Source: Paenibacillus elgii NBRC 100335 (GTDB lineage Bacteria > Bacillota > Bacilli > Paenibacillales > NBRC-103111). Taken from it: a stretch of 45,592 nucleotides of DNA. The notes under the pieces are model-generated. The model worked only from the letters and a program-made list of their open reading frames with translations, did no database searches and had not been told where the DNA came from. The stretch is from NCBI RefSeq assembly GCF_004000865.1, contig NZ_BIMB01000057.1, positions 1 to 45,592 on the forward strand, given 5' to 3'. Positions 27,294 to 34,383 of this stretch are shown here, one piece after another (within the stretch, counting starts at the first letter, position 1; each line of letters starts with the position of its first letter). The position numbers and the translations under genes are program-made.

Positions 27294-27401
27294 CCGCTTG
27301 CCCCTCCCTTTCCGGAAATCTATGATGAGAAGCACCATGTGCACGCACTTCCCTCGCTCCCCGTTTGATTCACCCTGACTTCAGACGCAGCGGCTCCGGC
27401 T

Positions 27402-28442
27402 TCATCCTTCCCGAACAGCCCGCTTCCGACGCCGCAGCAAATAAGCGAAGAAGGGCGCTCCCATAAAAGCCGTGACGACGCCGAGCGGAATTTCCGTCGG
27501 GCTGAGCAGCGTCCGCGCAAGCGTATCCGCCAAAACGACATAGATGGCGCCTCCGATGAGCGACAACGGCAGCAGCAGACGGTAGTCCGGGCCGACCAGC
27601 AAGCGCAGCAGATGCGGTACGAGCAAGCCGACAAAAGCAATAACGCCGGACACCGATACCGCAGCGGCCGTAATCAAAGTGGAAGCGATCAATACGACAA
27701 GCTTCGTCCGTTCCACGTGAACGCCCAGGTGGGCCGCTTGCCGCTCGCCGAGAGCAAACAAATTCATGGCCCGCCCGAATCCGAGCAATATCGCCGCTCC
27801 GACGGCCAGATAAGGAAGCAGTATAAGTGAATAAGACCATCCGCGAAGCGCCAGGCTGCCCATCATCCAAAATACGATTTCATTGATGACCTGCTTGGAC
27901 ATCGAGACCATCAGCGAAACGAACGAACCGAGAAACGCCTGCATGACAACGCCGGACAAAATGACCGTTTCCATCCGCAGCTTGCCTTCCGTCCGGGCCA
28001 GCAGCAACACCGCGCCCAGCGTAAGCGTCCCTGTCGCAAACGCGACAACCGGTACGCTCCATTCCCCGAGCAGCGAAAACTGCAGCCCGAACAAAATCAG
28101 AAAGGATGCTCCGACGGAAGCGCCCGACGAGACACCGAGCGTGTAAGGATCGGCAAGCGGATTGCGGAGCACGCCTTGAAATGCAGCACCCGCCAGCCCG
28201 AGCGCCGCGCCGACCAGCAGTCCGAGCGCCACCCGTGGCAGCCGCACCTTCCATATAATTTGCTCCGACGCCACGCTCCAAGTCTCGGAGATACGCTCGC
28301 CGGGCCATGGAAGCTGATGCAGGAGGATACCCCACACGTGCCCAAACGGCACGCGAACCGAACCGACGGACAAGGCAGCCGTCGCGGACAGCAGAAGCAG
28401 GACGATAGCGCCTCCGCCCCATATCCACAGCTTGCGCTTCAT
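27402..28442 (-). CDS. btuC: FecCD/BtuC family permease of the cobalamin importer
   Basis: A membrane protein of 346 residues with the FecCD layout of about ten membrane segments. Conserved blocks are LPRVALGLLVGAALGLAGAAFQGVLRNPLADPYTLGVSSGAS near 75-115 (given in part), LGERQAAHLGV, the coupling region near 235, and GVIAFVGLLVPHLLRLLVG. The ATG follows the btuF stop by one base and has no ribosome binding site of its own, so it depends on coupling. The gap of 108 bases to btuD holds no gene. Confidence 0.93.
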   Translation of the reverse strand: MKRKLWIWGGGAIVLLLLSATAALSVGSVRVPFGHVWGILLHQLPWPGERISETWSVASEQIIWKVRLPRVALGLLVGAALGLAGAAFQGVLRNPLADPYTLGVSSGASVGASFLILFGLQFSLLGEWSVPVVAFATGTLTLGAVLLLARTEGKLRMETVILSGVVMQAFLGSFVSLMVSMSKQVINEIVFWMMGSLALRGWSYSLILLPYLAVGAAILLGFGRAMNLFALGERQAAHLGVHVERTKLVVLIASTLITAAAVSVSGVIAFVGLLVPHLLRLLVGPDYRLLLPLSLIGGAIYVVLADTLARTLLSPTEIPLGVVTAFMGAPFFAYLLRRRKRAVREG

Positions 28443-28443
28443 T

Positions 28444-29469
28444 TTATTTCACCAGATCCGGATAAATCCCTTTGGCGATCTCCACGAGCCCGGCCGTAAT
28501 GCGCGGCCCCGGACGGCTGATCAAATCTTTATCGACACCGACCAGCTTGCCGGACCGGACCGCTTCGATTTTATCCCAGCCGCTGCGTTCGCGGATCAAC
28601 TGGTCCATCGGCTTTTTCGACTTGTCGTCAATAATGCCGTTCGGATAAATGATCACCTGCGGATTATCTGCGATGATTTTCTCTTCGCTAATTTGAACAT
28701 AACCTTTCTCGCTGCCGGCTACATTGATCCCGCCGGACAGTGTGATCAATTCGTCGATAAATTCGCCTTTGCCGACCGTCCAGCCCGGGGAAAACTCGAT
28801 GAACACCTTTTTCTTCTGCTCCGGCTTCAAATCCTTCACCGCATCCACGACCTTCTGACGGTCGGCTTTCATCGAATCGACGAGCTTTTGCGCCTGCTCC
28901 TGACGGTCGAAGATTTGCCCCATCATCAAGAGGTTGTTCATCACGTCGTCCAGCGTTTTCGGCTCGACCTTAAACATGTTGATTTTCAACTCGCGCAGCT
29001 TGTCGACCACCTGCGTCTTCATCGACACCCCGGTCATGACCAGATCCGCATTGGCCGCGATCAGCGCTTCTTCATTCGGCTTAACGATGCTGCCCATCTT
29101 CGACTTCGATTTCGCCTCCGCAGGGTAATCGCAGAAGTCCGATACGCCGACCACCTTGTCTCCGAGACCCAGAGCGAAGAGCGCTTCCGTTTCGCTCGGC
29201 GAGGTAGACGCGATCCGCTCCGGCGCCTTCTCAAACACGAACTCTTTGCCTGTAGCATCCTTCACCTTCAAAGGATACGACGTTCGCTTGGCGGTCGACG
29301 CCGCTCCTTCCTGCTTCGTGCCGTCGGCCTTCGGCGGATTGGCAAGCTCTCCCTGCCCCGGCGTCTTCACCGCGCTTCCGCAGCCAGCCAGCGATGCGGC
29401 CAGCGCCAAGCTCAAGATCGCAGCTAACCATCGTTTGTGTAGAACTTTCGTTGTAAGTTTAGCTTTCAT
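28444..29469 (-). CDS. btuF: Cobalamin-binding lipoprotein of the ABC importer
   Basis: A substrate-binding protein of 341 residues. The N-terminus is a lipoprotein signal, with lipobox LAGC at about residues 27-30, followed by a Lys/Gly-rich linker. The rest has the two-lobe BtuF/FecB fold with RIASTSPSETEALFALGLGDKVVGVSDFCDYP and the later GVSMKTQVVDKLRELKI. AGAGGAG precedes the ATG. It is the first gene behind the cobalamin riboswitch, which makes cobalamin or a precursor the likely ligand. It is exported and lipid-anchored on the outer face of the membrane. Confidence 0.93.
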   Translation of the reverse strand: MKAKLTTKVLHKRWLAAILSLALAASLAGCGSAVKTPGQGELANPPKADGTKQEGAASTAKRTSYPLKVKDATGKEFVFEKAPERIASTSPSETEALFALGLGDKVVGVSDFCDYPAEAKSKSKMGSIVKPNEEALIAANADLVMTGVSMKTQVVDKLRELKINMFKVEPKTLDDVMNNLLMMGQIFDRQEQAQKLVDSMKADRQKVVDAVKDLKPEQKKKVFIEFSPGWTVGKGEFIDELITLSGGINVAGSEKGYVQISEEKIIADNPQVIIYPNGIIDDKSKKPMDQLIRERSGWDKIEAVRSGKLVGVDKDLISRPGPRITAGLVEIAKGIYPDLVK

Positions 29470-29515
29470 CTTCCCAAACTCCTCTAGATATATGATATAG
29501 TTTGTTTTCGCCTAA

Positions 29516-29553
29516 AACGAAAAAGGCCCCTCACCCCGGAGCATCTCCGAGGC
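29516..29553 (-). terminator. Probable terminator of the cobalamin riboswitch expression platform
   Basis: On the minus strand CCTCGGAG-ATG-CTCCGGGG forms a stem of eight pairs (one G-U) and is followed, after TGAGGGGCC, by TTTTTCGTTTT. It lies about 100 bases behind the aptamer and about 50 ahead of btuF, as expected for attenuation when cobalamin is bound. Confidence 0.6.
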
Positions 29554-29654
29554 AAAGAGCACAGACGGACCGCCGCCCGCGATCCGCCTGTCCAAAGACG
29601 GCACACCGCCAGCCGGCTGCCCGATTCCGCTCCTTTTCCTCGAAGGACGCTTCG

Positions 29655-29840
29655 CTTGCCGTTCGGGCAGGTTTCCTGGCTTACGGGCTTCCTTCCGGAA
29701 CTCTCCGCCTTCCCGCTTTACATCAAGCAGTGGCTTCCCGGAGAGCATTCGCCCGTTCACAGTGGCGGGACCGCGCCGGCGTCGCACCGGCTTCCCTTTT
29801 AACTCGCAGGCTTCCATCGCCCGCAAGCACCCGAACCGCT
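29655..29840 (-). ncRNA. Cobalamin riboswitch aptamer
   Basis: On the minus strand the order of conserved blocks is that of the class: GGTTCGGGTGC at the 5' side, then AAAAGGGAAGCCGGTGCGA, CGCGGTCCCGCCACTGTGA near 29755-29775, and the 3' B12 box AAGCCAGGAAACCTGCC at about 29664-29682. The aptamer is 185 bases upstream of btuF and heads the whole cobalamin operon. Binding of adenosylcobalamin should cut expression of uptake and late synthesis genes. Confidence 0.96.
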
Positions 29841-29905
29841 ATTCGATTATCCGTCCGCAGCCATCTACCACGGGGTTTCCCCTACATCTAGCATCGCCCA
29901 AACGA

Positions 29906-30424
29906 TTACTTCTGCGCAATAATTTTTAACACTTGCTTTGCTTTCTCCGGGTCCGGAGCACTCTGCGGAATGAACGCAAACAAATCCTTGCCGTTCAATT
30001 GTAGCTCCTTGAACCAAAGGGACTTCTCCATCGGGATGCCGTACAGATGCTTCTCCTTCTTGTCACCCACGGGAAGTTCCATGACGCCTTCGGGGAAATC
30101 CTCCGGCTTCGCCACGTCGTCAAGCGAAACGTAACCGCCTTGCGGAGCCATGCGTATGAACTCCTCCGCCGGTATAATCAACACCCCATGCCCTCCGGCG
30201 GCGATTTCGACTATCATCTTCTCAAGTGAAAACAGCGGTGACGTCACGACTTGCACGGTGGGCGCCTGTCCAATTTTGCTCTGCAGCGACGCCTGCAGCT
30301 TTTCCCCGATTTCCGCCGGAATGCCGCTCTTCCCCATTAAAAACACCGTCACGTCCGCCTTCGGTCCTCCGCAGCCCGCGAGCACGAAGATCAGCAGCAG
30401 ACCGAGAAGCCATCTTCTTCTCAT
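29906..30424 (-). CDS. Small lipoprotein of unknown function
   Basis: I do not recognise the family. From ATG at 30424 it has 172 residues: MRRRWLLGLLLIFVLAGCGG is a lipoprotein signal with lipobox LAGC. The mature part contains a segment like those of extracellular solute-binding proteins (GYVSLDDVAKPEDFPEGV, then YGIPMEKSLWF) but is far shorter than such proteins. The open frame extends to 30499 with an Arg-rich, unlikely N-terminus. The gene ends just ahead of the cobalamin riboswitch, so it is a separate upstream transcript or reads into the riboswitch. No link with cobalamin is shown. Confidence 0.8.
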   Translation of the reverse strand: MRRRWLLGLLLIFVLAGCGGPKADVTVFLMGKSGIPAEIGEKLQASLQSKIGQAPTVQVVTSPLFSLEKMIVEIAAGGHGVLIIPAEEFIRMAPQGGYVSLDDVAKPEDFPEGVMELPVGDKKEKHLYGIPMEKSLWFKELQLNGKDLFAFIPQSAPDPEKAKQVLKIIAQK

Positions 30425-30535
30425 CGTCCCTTTGTTTCCCCCTCTATCCGTGCCGCCGGAAGCGCGTCTCCGCGGCTCTCTATCCTTGTATCTTACCATG
30501 ACGGGGCTGCGCTTTCAAAACTTTTTCGACAAAGC

Positions 30536-30561
30536 AAAAAAGGACCGTTCAACGACGGTCC
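30536..30561 (-). terminator. Rho-independent terminator of the Spo0E-like gene
   Basis: A 7-bp stem GGACCGT / ACGGTCC (30542-30561) with a six-base loop, followed on the minus strand by a T run. The stop codon of the gene lies in the loop, so coding sequence and terminator overlap. Confidence 0.85.
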
Positions 30562-30818
30562 CCTTTAGGGCGATTCATATATTCATTGATTTTGATATCC
30601 AACTGCATGCTGATTTCGACAACTTCCGGGGATGTGAGGCTGTTCCCGTTCTGTACAAGCTGTTCCAGCTGACGCCGGAGCTTGTAGATGTCATCTTCCA
30701 GCGAAACGGCGGCTGAGGCCTGTTTTCTTTTCCCAAAAGTCCACTTGGCCTTATGCTCGCTGTCGCGAATCCAGCCGACGTTCAAATATTGCCGAAGCTG
30801 ATATTCCGGAAAAGCCAT
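30549..30818 (-). CDS. Spo0E-like aspartyl-phosphate phosphatase family protein
   Basis: A protein of 89 residues. The C-terminal half has the two-helix Spo0E pattern: LEDDIYKLRRQLEQLVQNG, then VVEISMQLDIKINEYM, whose SMQLD corresponds to the SQELD-type motif. Spo0E family members dephosphorylate Spo0A~P and delay sporulation. The N-terminal 38 residues (YQLRQYLNVGWIRDSEHKAKW) are an extension not usual in the small Spo0E proteins, so the function may differ. It starts at ATG 30818 and is followed by its own terminator. Confidence 0.65.
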   Translation of the reverse strand: MAFPEYQLRQYLNVGWIRDSEHKAKWTFGKRKQASAAVSLEDDIYKLRRQLEQLVQNGNSLTSPEVVEISMQLDIKINEYMNRPKGDRR

Positions 30819-30869
30819 CCCTCATCCCTCCCACCGGGTCGTCGTCATCAGACCTAAGCTGACAAGTTT

Positions 30870-30909
30870 TTATAGGTAAGTCATAGATTTAAACCTTTTA
30901 TACCTATAA
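30870..30909. promoter_or_regulatory. Perfect 9-bp inverted repeat, possible operator
   Basis: TTATAGGTA (30870-30878) and TACCTATAA (30901-30909) are 31 bases apart from start to start, about three helical turns. They lie in the AT-rich gap between the Spo0E-like gene and alaT, 52 bases ahead of the Spo0E-like start. This fits a repressor site or a cruciform, but no regulator is assigned. Confidence 0.45.
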
Positions 30910-30954
30910 GATACCAGTTTTTGGGGGATTTGAAAATGATTTATTTTGACGAAA

Positions 30955-32148
30955 TTACAACTTTTTTATGAAATTTCCAATCCTGTCGATTGCTTCTGTC
31001 AATTGATTGACCGATGTCGCATACGAGCAGCGGATAAAGCCCTCGCCGCCGAGACCGAACACTTGCCCGGGCACCGCCGCGACCTTGGCCTCATACAGCA
31101 GCCGCTGCGCGAATTCCTCCGAAGTAAGTCCCGTGGACTGAATGGAAGGGAAAGCGTAGAACGCGCCCTGAGGCTCGTGGCACGGCAGGCCAATCTCCCG
31201 GAAGCCATGGACGACCAGACGTCTCCGCTGGTTGTAGGACTCGACCATCTTGTCCTTCTCCTCCATCCCGTTCGTGAGCGCTTCGAGCGCAGCCACCTGC
31301 GCCATGGACGGAGCGCACATGACCGTATACTGATGGATTTTCAACATCGCCGAAATGAGGTCCTGATGCCCGCAAGCATACCCCATCCGCCATCCGGTCA
31401 TGGCAAACGCCTTGGAGAAGCCGCTCACGAGAATCGTGCGGTCCCGCATGCCCGGCATCGACGCGAAGCTGACATGCTTTTGCTCGTAGGTGAGCTCGGC
31501 ATAGATTTCGTCGGAAATGACGATCAGGTCGTTCTCTTCAACAATTTTCGCAATCGGCAGCCAGTCCTCGTACGTCATGATGCCGCCGGTCGGGTTGCTT
31601 GGGTAACACAAAATGAGCACCTTCGAGCGGGGCGTAATGACCGCTTTCAGCGCTTCCGGCTTCAGCTTGAACTGGTCCTTGGCGAACGTTTCGATCCCGA
31701 CGGGAATACCGCCGCCAATCCGTGCGATCGGACTGTAAGAAATGTAAGTCGGTTCCGGAATGAGAATTTCGTCTCCCGGGGCGATCAAAGCGCGCAGCGC
31801 AAGATCGATGGCCTCGCTGCCTCCGACCGTTACCATCACTTCGTCCGACGGTTCGTAGAGCAGCCGGAACGATTCGTACAAATATTCCGCGATCGCCTCA
31901 CGCAGCTCGAGCAGGCCGGCGTTGGGCGTATATTTCGTATTGCCGCGCTCCAACGAGTAAACGCACGATTCCCGGACATGCCAAGGTGTGTGAAAATCAG
32001 GCTCTCCGACGCCAAGAGAAATAATATCCTTGCTCCCGCTTACCAAGTCAAAAAACTTGCGAATCCCTGAAGGCGGAATTTCCTGCACGAGCGGCGCCAA
32101 ATACCCGCGCATTGACTTGACCTGTTGTACCTGTTTTGACTCAATCAT
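30955..32148 (-). CDS. alaT: PLP-dependent aminotransferase, probable alanine transaminase
   Basis: A class I aminotransferase of 397 residues: ISLGVGEPDFHTP at the N-terminus, CYPSNPTGG, SDEIYAELTYE with the cofactor-binding Asp and Tyr, and VSGFSKAFAMTGWRMGY with the PLP lysine; a C-terminal Arg region (GFIRCSYA) binds the substrate carboxylate. Placed directly behind an Lrp/AsnC regulator, as in the alaR-alaT (yugG-yugH) pair of Bacillus subtilis, it probably makes alanine from pyruvate and glutamate. The gap between the two genes is 16 bases. Aromatic or aspartate specificity remains possible. Confidence 0.88.
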   Translation of the reverse strand: MIESKQVQQVKSMRGYLAPLVQEIPPSGIRKFFDLVSGSKDIISLGVGEPDFHTPWHVRESCVYSLERGNTKYTPNAGLLELREAIAEYLYESFRLLYEPSDEVMVTVGGSEAIDLALRALIAPGDEILIPEPTYISYSPIARIGGGIPVGIETFAKDQFKLKPEALKAVITPRSKVLILCYPSNPTGGIMTYEDWLPIAKIVEENDLIVISDEIYAELTYEQKHVSFASMPGMRDRTILVSGFSKAFAMTGWRMGYACGHQDLISAMLKIHQYTVMCAPSMAQVAALEALTNGMEEKDKMVESYNQRRRLVVHGFREIGLPCHEPQGAFYAFPSIQSTGLTSEEFAQRLLYEAKVAAVPGQVFGLGGEGFIRCSYATSVNQLTEAIDRIGNFIKKL

Positions 32149-32164
32149 TGCTTTTCAGCGTCCT

Positions 32165-32656
32165 TTACGGCGAGATTAAGAGACGGCGGTCATCCTCATG
32201 ATCTTCAAAGACGATTCCGTCTTGTTTATATTTTTTAAGAATAAAATGCGTTTTGGTCGAAAGCACCCGATCGATCGGAGACAGCTTGTTGGAGACGAAC
32301 GACGCCACTTCCTTCAGCGTCTTCCCTTCGATTTCCACGAGCAGATCGTAGGCCCCGGACATCAAATAAACCGACTTGACTTCCGGATATAAGTAAATGC
32401 GCTCGGCGATCGCATCGAAGCCCCGTCCTCGCTCCGGCGTAATCTGCACTTCGATCAAGGCGGTGACCTTCTCGTTGTCCACCTTGGCCCAGTTGACGAC
32501 CGTCGCATATTTGACGATAACGTTCGCTTCCTCCAGCTCGCGAATGGCTTCCGCCACTTCGGCTTCGGACGCCCCCAGCATAGTCGCAATCAGAGCCGGC
32601 GTACGTCTCGCGTCTTCCTTCAGCAGCTCGATGATTTTCATTTTGAATTGTTCCAA
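32165..32656 (-). CDS. alaR: Lrp/AsnC family regulator, probable AlaR
   Basis: A protein of 163 residues. N-terminal winged helix (IIELLKEDARRTPALIATMLGASEAEVAEAIRELEEANVI), then the RAM effector domain (VTALIEVQITPERGRGFDAIAERI, VKSVYLMSGAYDLLVEIEG). I chose TTG at 32656, nine bases after GGAGG; the open frame extends to 32689. It heads a two-gene operon with alaT and is the likely activator or autoregulator of it, as YugG/AlaR is in Bacillus. Amino acid ligands are typical for the RAM domain. Confidence 0.88.
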   Translation of the reverse strand: MEQFKMKIIELLKEDARRTPALIATMLGASEAEVAEAIRELEEANVIVKYATVVNWAKVDNEKVTALIEVQITPERGRGFDAIAERIYLYPEVKSVYLMSGAYDLLVEIEGKTLKEVASFVSNKLSPIDRVLSTKTHFILKKYKQDGIVFEDHEDDRRLLISP

Positions 32657-32693
32657 TGACAACGCCCTCCTACTAGATATACGAAGCAAACGG

Positions 32694-32741
32694 CCTCACC
32701 CGGCGAATCCACCGTGAGCCGGGAAGCCTGCGGGGTCGCAG
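32694..32741 (-). promoter_or_regulatory. Structured 5' leader of alaR with possible pseudoknot
   Basis: On the minus strand two pairings interlock: CCCGG with CCGGG (32699-32704 and 32718-32723) and CTCAC with GTGAG (32714-32718 and 32695-32699). The order a-b-a'-b' is that of an H-type pseudoknot or of two exclusive hairpins. A separate hairpin CTGCG / CGCAG lies just 5' (32728-32741). The element sits between promoter and ribosome binding site. I do not recognise a known riboswitch class. Confidence 0.45.
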
Positions 32742-32779
32742 CCTCGCAACGAGTGCCGGAACCGATGGCTTATTACTCC

Positions 32780-32809
32780 ATATTACACCTGTCAGCCACG
32801 CTTTGGCAA
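32780..32809 (-). promoter_or_regulatory. Probable sigma-A promoter of alaR-alaT
   Basis: On the minus strand TTGCCA (32804-32809) and TAATAT (32780-32785) are spaced by 18 bases. This predicts a leader of about 115 bases before the TTG start of alaR. Confidence 0.6.
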
Positions 32810-32869
32810 AGTAAAATTATATGGACTCGCCTTTCGGCGACCACGGAAACACTCTTCCTCATGCATAGC

Positions 32870-32898
32870 AAAAAAACCTCCGAAACCCAATCGGAGGT
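32870..32898 (-). terminator. Rho-independent terminator of the GNAT-like gene
   Basis: An 8-bp perfect stem ACCTCCGA / TCGGAGGT (32876-32898) with a seven-base loop, followed on the minus strand by seven T. It starts 26 bases behind the stop of the GNAT-like gene. Confidence 0.88.
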
Positions 32899-32924
32899 CG
32901 ATAACGGCTTATGGCAAGCCCGTA

Positions 32925-33227
32925 TCAGCAATGACAGTGACTCTCTACCGGGGAAACGGCCAGCAGCTTGCGCATATAGGCTTCGATTTCCCGTCGTTCG
33001 TAGCCGGGCCTGATTTTGCATTCGAACGCTTGCTGTCCGATGTTGTCGCTTACCAGCCGTCCGAGGCCGACCAGCACCCCTTGATCGTAGGCCGCGATGA
33101 CAGGGCCCCCGTCGCATAAAGCTTCGTAAGCCAGCGGCCGGCGCTCGCCGGTCCGTTCGGACACGGAGTCGATCAACTGCTGAAACTGCGCTTCGCCTGG
33201 AAGCTCGTTATGCAGCGCGATTTTCAT
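32925..33227 (-). CDS. Short GNAT-like acetyltransferase domain protein
   Basis: A protein of 100 residues from ATG at 33227, which has GAGAGGG eight bases ahead. VIAAYDQGVLVGLGRLVSDN matches strands 2-4 of the GNAT fold, but the acetyl-CoA loop that normally reads QGxGxG appears as IRPGYERREIEAYMRKLL, and the protein ends soon after. It is shorter than usual for GNATs (about 140), and ends in a Cys/His-rich ESHCHC. It may be a degenerate or regulatory member. It has its own promoter and terminator. Confidence 0.7.
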   Translation of the reverse strand: MKIALHNELPGEAQFQQLIDSVSERTGERRPLAYEALCDGGPVIAAYDQGVLVGLGRLVSDNIGQQAFECKIRPGYERREIEAYMRKLLAVSPVESHCHC

Positions 33228-33284
33228 CCTTGGTTCCCTCTCTTCCATACTGCTTTTCAATGTGGAGATTGATCTCTATTGATT

Positions 33285-33313
33285 ATTATACATTTAAATG
33301 CATATTTATTCAA
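33285..33313 (-). promoter_or_regulatory. Sigma-A promoter of the GNAT-like gene
   Basis: On the minus strand TTGAAT (33308-33313) and a perfect TATAAT (33285-33290) are separated by exactly 17 bases, about 58 bases ahead of the chosen start. Confidence 0.78.
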
Positions 33314-33336
33314 CATATCCGACGGTGTTTACAAAT

Positions 33337-33367
33337 AAAAAAGACCTGCCCTTGTCGGGCAAGCCTG
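33337..33367 (-). terminator. Rho-independent terminator of cysK
   Basis: A GC-rich stem around GCCC-loop-GGGC (33348-33360), extended by weaker pairs to about ten, and followed by six T on the minus strand (33337-33342). It lies 15 bases behind the cysK stop. Confidence 0.82.
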
Positions 33368-33381
33368 TCTTCCCTATCGGA

Positions 33382-34311
33382 TCAAAAAATTCCCATGCTC
33401 AAATAGCGCTCTCCGGTATCCGGCGCAATGCACAGCACGCGCTTGCCACGGCCGAGTTTGCGGGCGATTTGAAGCCCCGTCCATACCGACGCTCCGGCGG
33501 ACGGGCCAACCAGAATGCCTTCGAGACGCGCCAAGTCCCGCGTCGTCCGCAGCGCATCCTCGTCGGATACCTGGACGATTTCGTCATAGACGCCGGTGTT
33601 CAAAATTTTCGGCACGAAGCCGGGGCTGGTGCCCACAAGCTTGTGCGGTCCCGGCTCGCCGCCCGACAGCACCGGAGAGCCTTGCGGCTCGACGACGTAG
33701 ATTTGCACTCCCGGAAGCTTCTCGCGAAGCACTTCGCCCGTACCTGTAATCGTGCCGCCCGTACCGGCGGTCGCGACGAACGCATCGAGCCGTCCTTCCA
33801 TCTGCTCGATGATTTCCAGCGCCGTCGTCGTCCGGTGAATGTCCGGATTCGCCTTATTCTCAAACTGCTGCGGGATGAAGCTGTTCGGAATTTGCGCCTG
33901 CAGCTCCACCGCCTTGCGGATCGCTCCGGGCATCCGCTGCTCCGCGGGCGTCAAGACAACCTCCGCTCCATACGCTTTCAGCAGGTTGATCCGCTCTTTC
34001 GTCATGTTGTCCGGCATGACGAGAATCGCCTTGTAGCCCTTGGCCGCAGCGTTCATCGCCAGACCGATCCCGGTATTGCCACTGGTCGGCTCGATAATCG
34101 TCGCGCCCGGGCCGATCAGGCCGTCCTTTTCCGCCTGCACGATCAGGTTAAACGCCGCGCGGTCCTTGACGCTTCCGCTCGGGTTGAAATATTCCAGCTT
34201 CACATACAGCTCCGCATCGTTCTCCTGAACGAGCCTCTGGACCCGTACGGCCGGCGTATCGCCGATCAGCTCCGTAATGCTGTTCACCATTTTTCCGGTA
34301 GTACGTCTCAT
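33382..34311 (-). CDS. cysK: Cysteine synthase (O-acetylserine sulfhydrylase)
   Basis: A PLP fold-type II enzyme of 309 residues, the usual CysK length. ELIGDTPAVRV at the N-terminus, the PLP lysine in NPSGSVKDR, the substrate loop PTSGNTGIGL, the phosphate-binding GTGGTITGTG and the late VGPSAGAS are all present. It makes cysteine from O-acetylserine and sulfide. ATG at 34311 has GGGAAGGGAG upstream; the open frame runs to 34371 but would start inside the promoter. It is a single-gene unit with own promoter and terminator; the MFS gene precedes it on the same strand. Confidence 0.94.
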   Translation of the reverse strand: MRRTTGKMVNSITELIGDTPAVRVQRLVQENDAELYVKLEYFNPSGSVKDRAAFNLIVQAEKDGLIGPGATIIEPTSGNTGIGLAMNAAAKGYKAILVMPDNMTKERINLLKAYGAEVVLTPAEQRMPGAIRKAVELQAQIPNSFIPQQFENKANPDIHRTTTALEIIEQMEGRLDAFVATAGTGGTITGTGEVLREKLPGVQIYVVEPQGSPVLSGGEPGPHKLVGTSPGFVPKILNTGVYDEIVQVSDEDALRTTRDLARLEGILVGPSAGASVWTGLQIARKLGRGKRVLCIAPDTGERYLSMGIF

Positions 34312-34342
34312 GCTGCTTGCCGCTCCCTTCCCTATCCCTCTT

Positions 34343-34371
34343 ATTTTATCGGGAAGGTATGGTTTTAGCAA
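34343..34371 (-). promoter_or_regulatory. Probable sigma-A promoter of cysK
   Basis: On the minus strand TTGCTA (34366-34371) and TAAAAT (34343-34348) are spaced by 17 bases, about 30 bases ahead of the cysK start. No S-box or T-box element is seen in the short leader. Confidence 0.7.
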
Positions 34372-34383
34372 GCTAACGGGACT

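Noticed and set aside
29512..29826. Minus-strand open frame of 104 codons
   Set aside because: It lies over the cobalamin riboswitch and its terminator; the RNA motifs explain the sequence.
30946..32070. Plus-strand open frame of 374 codons
   Set aside because: Antisense shadow of alaT, which has all aminotransferase motifs.
32690..32785. T-box riboswitch ahead of alaR
   Set aside because: The conserved T-box sequence and an overlapping terminator are absent.
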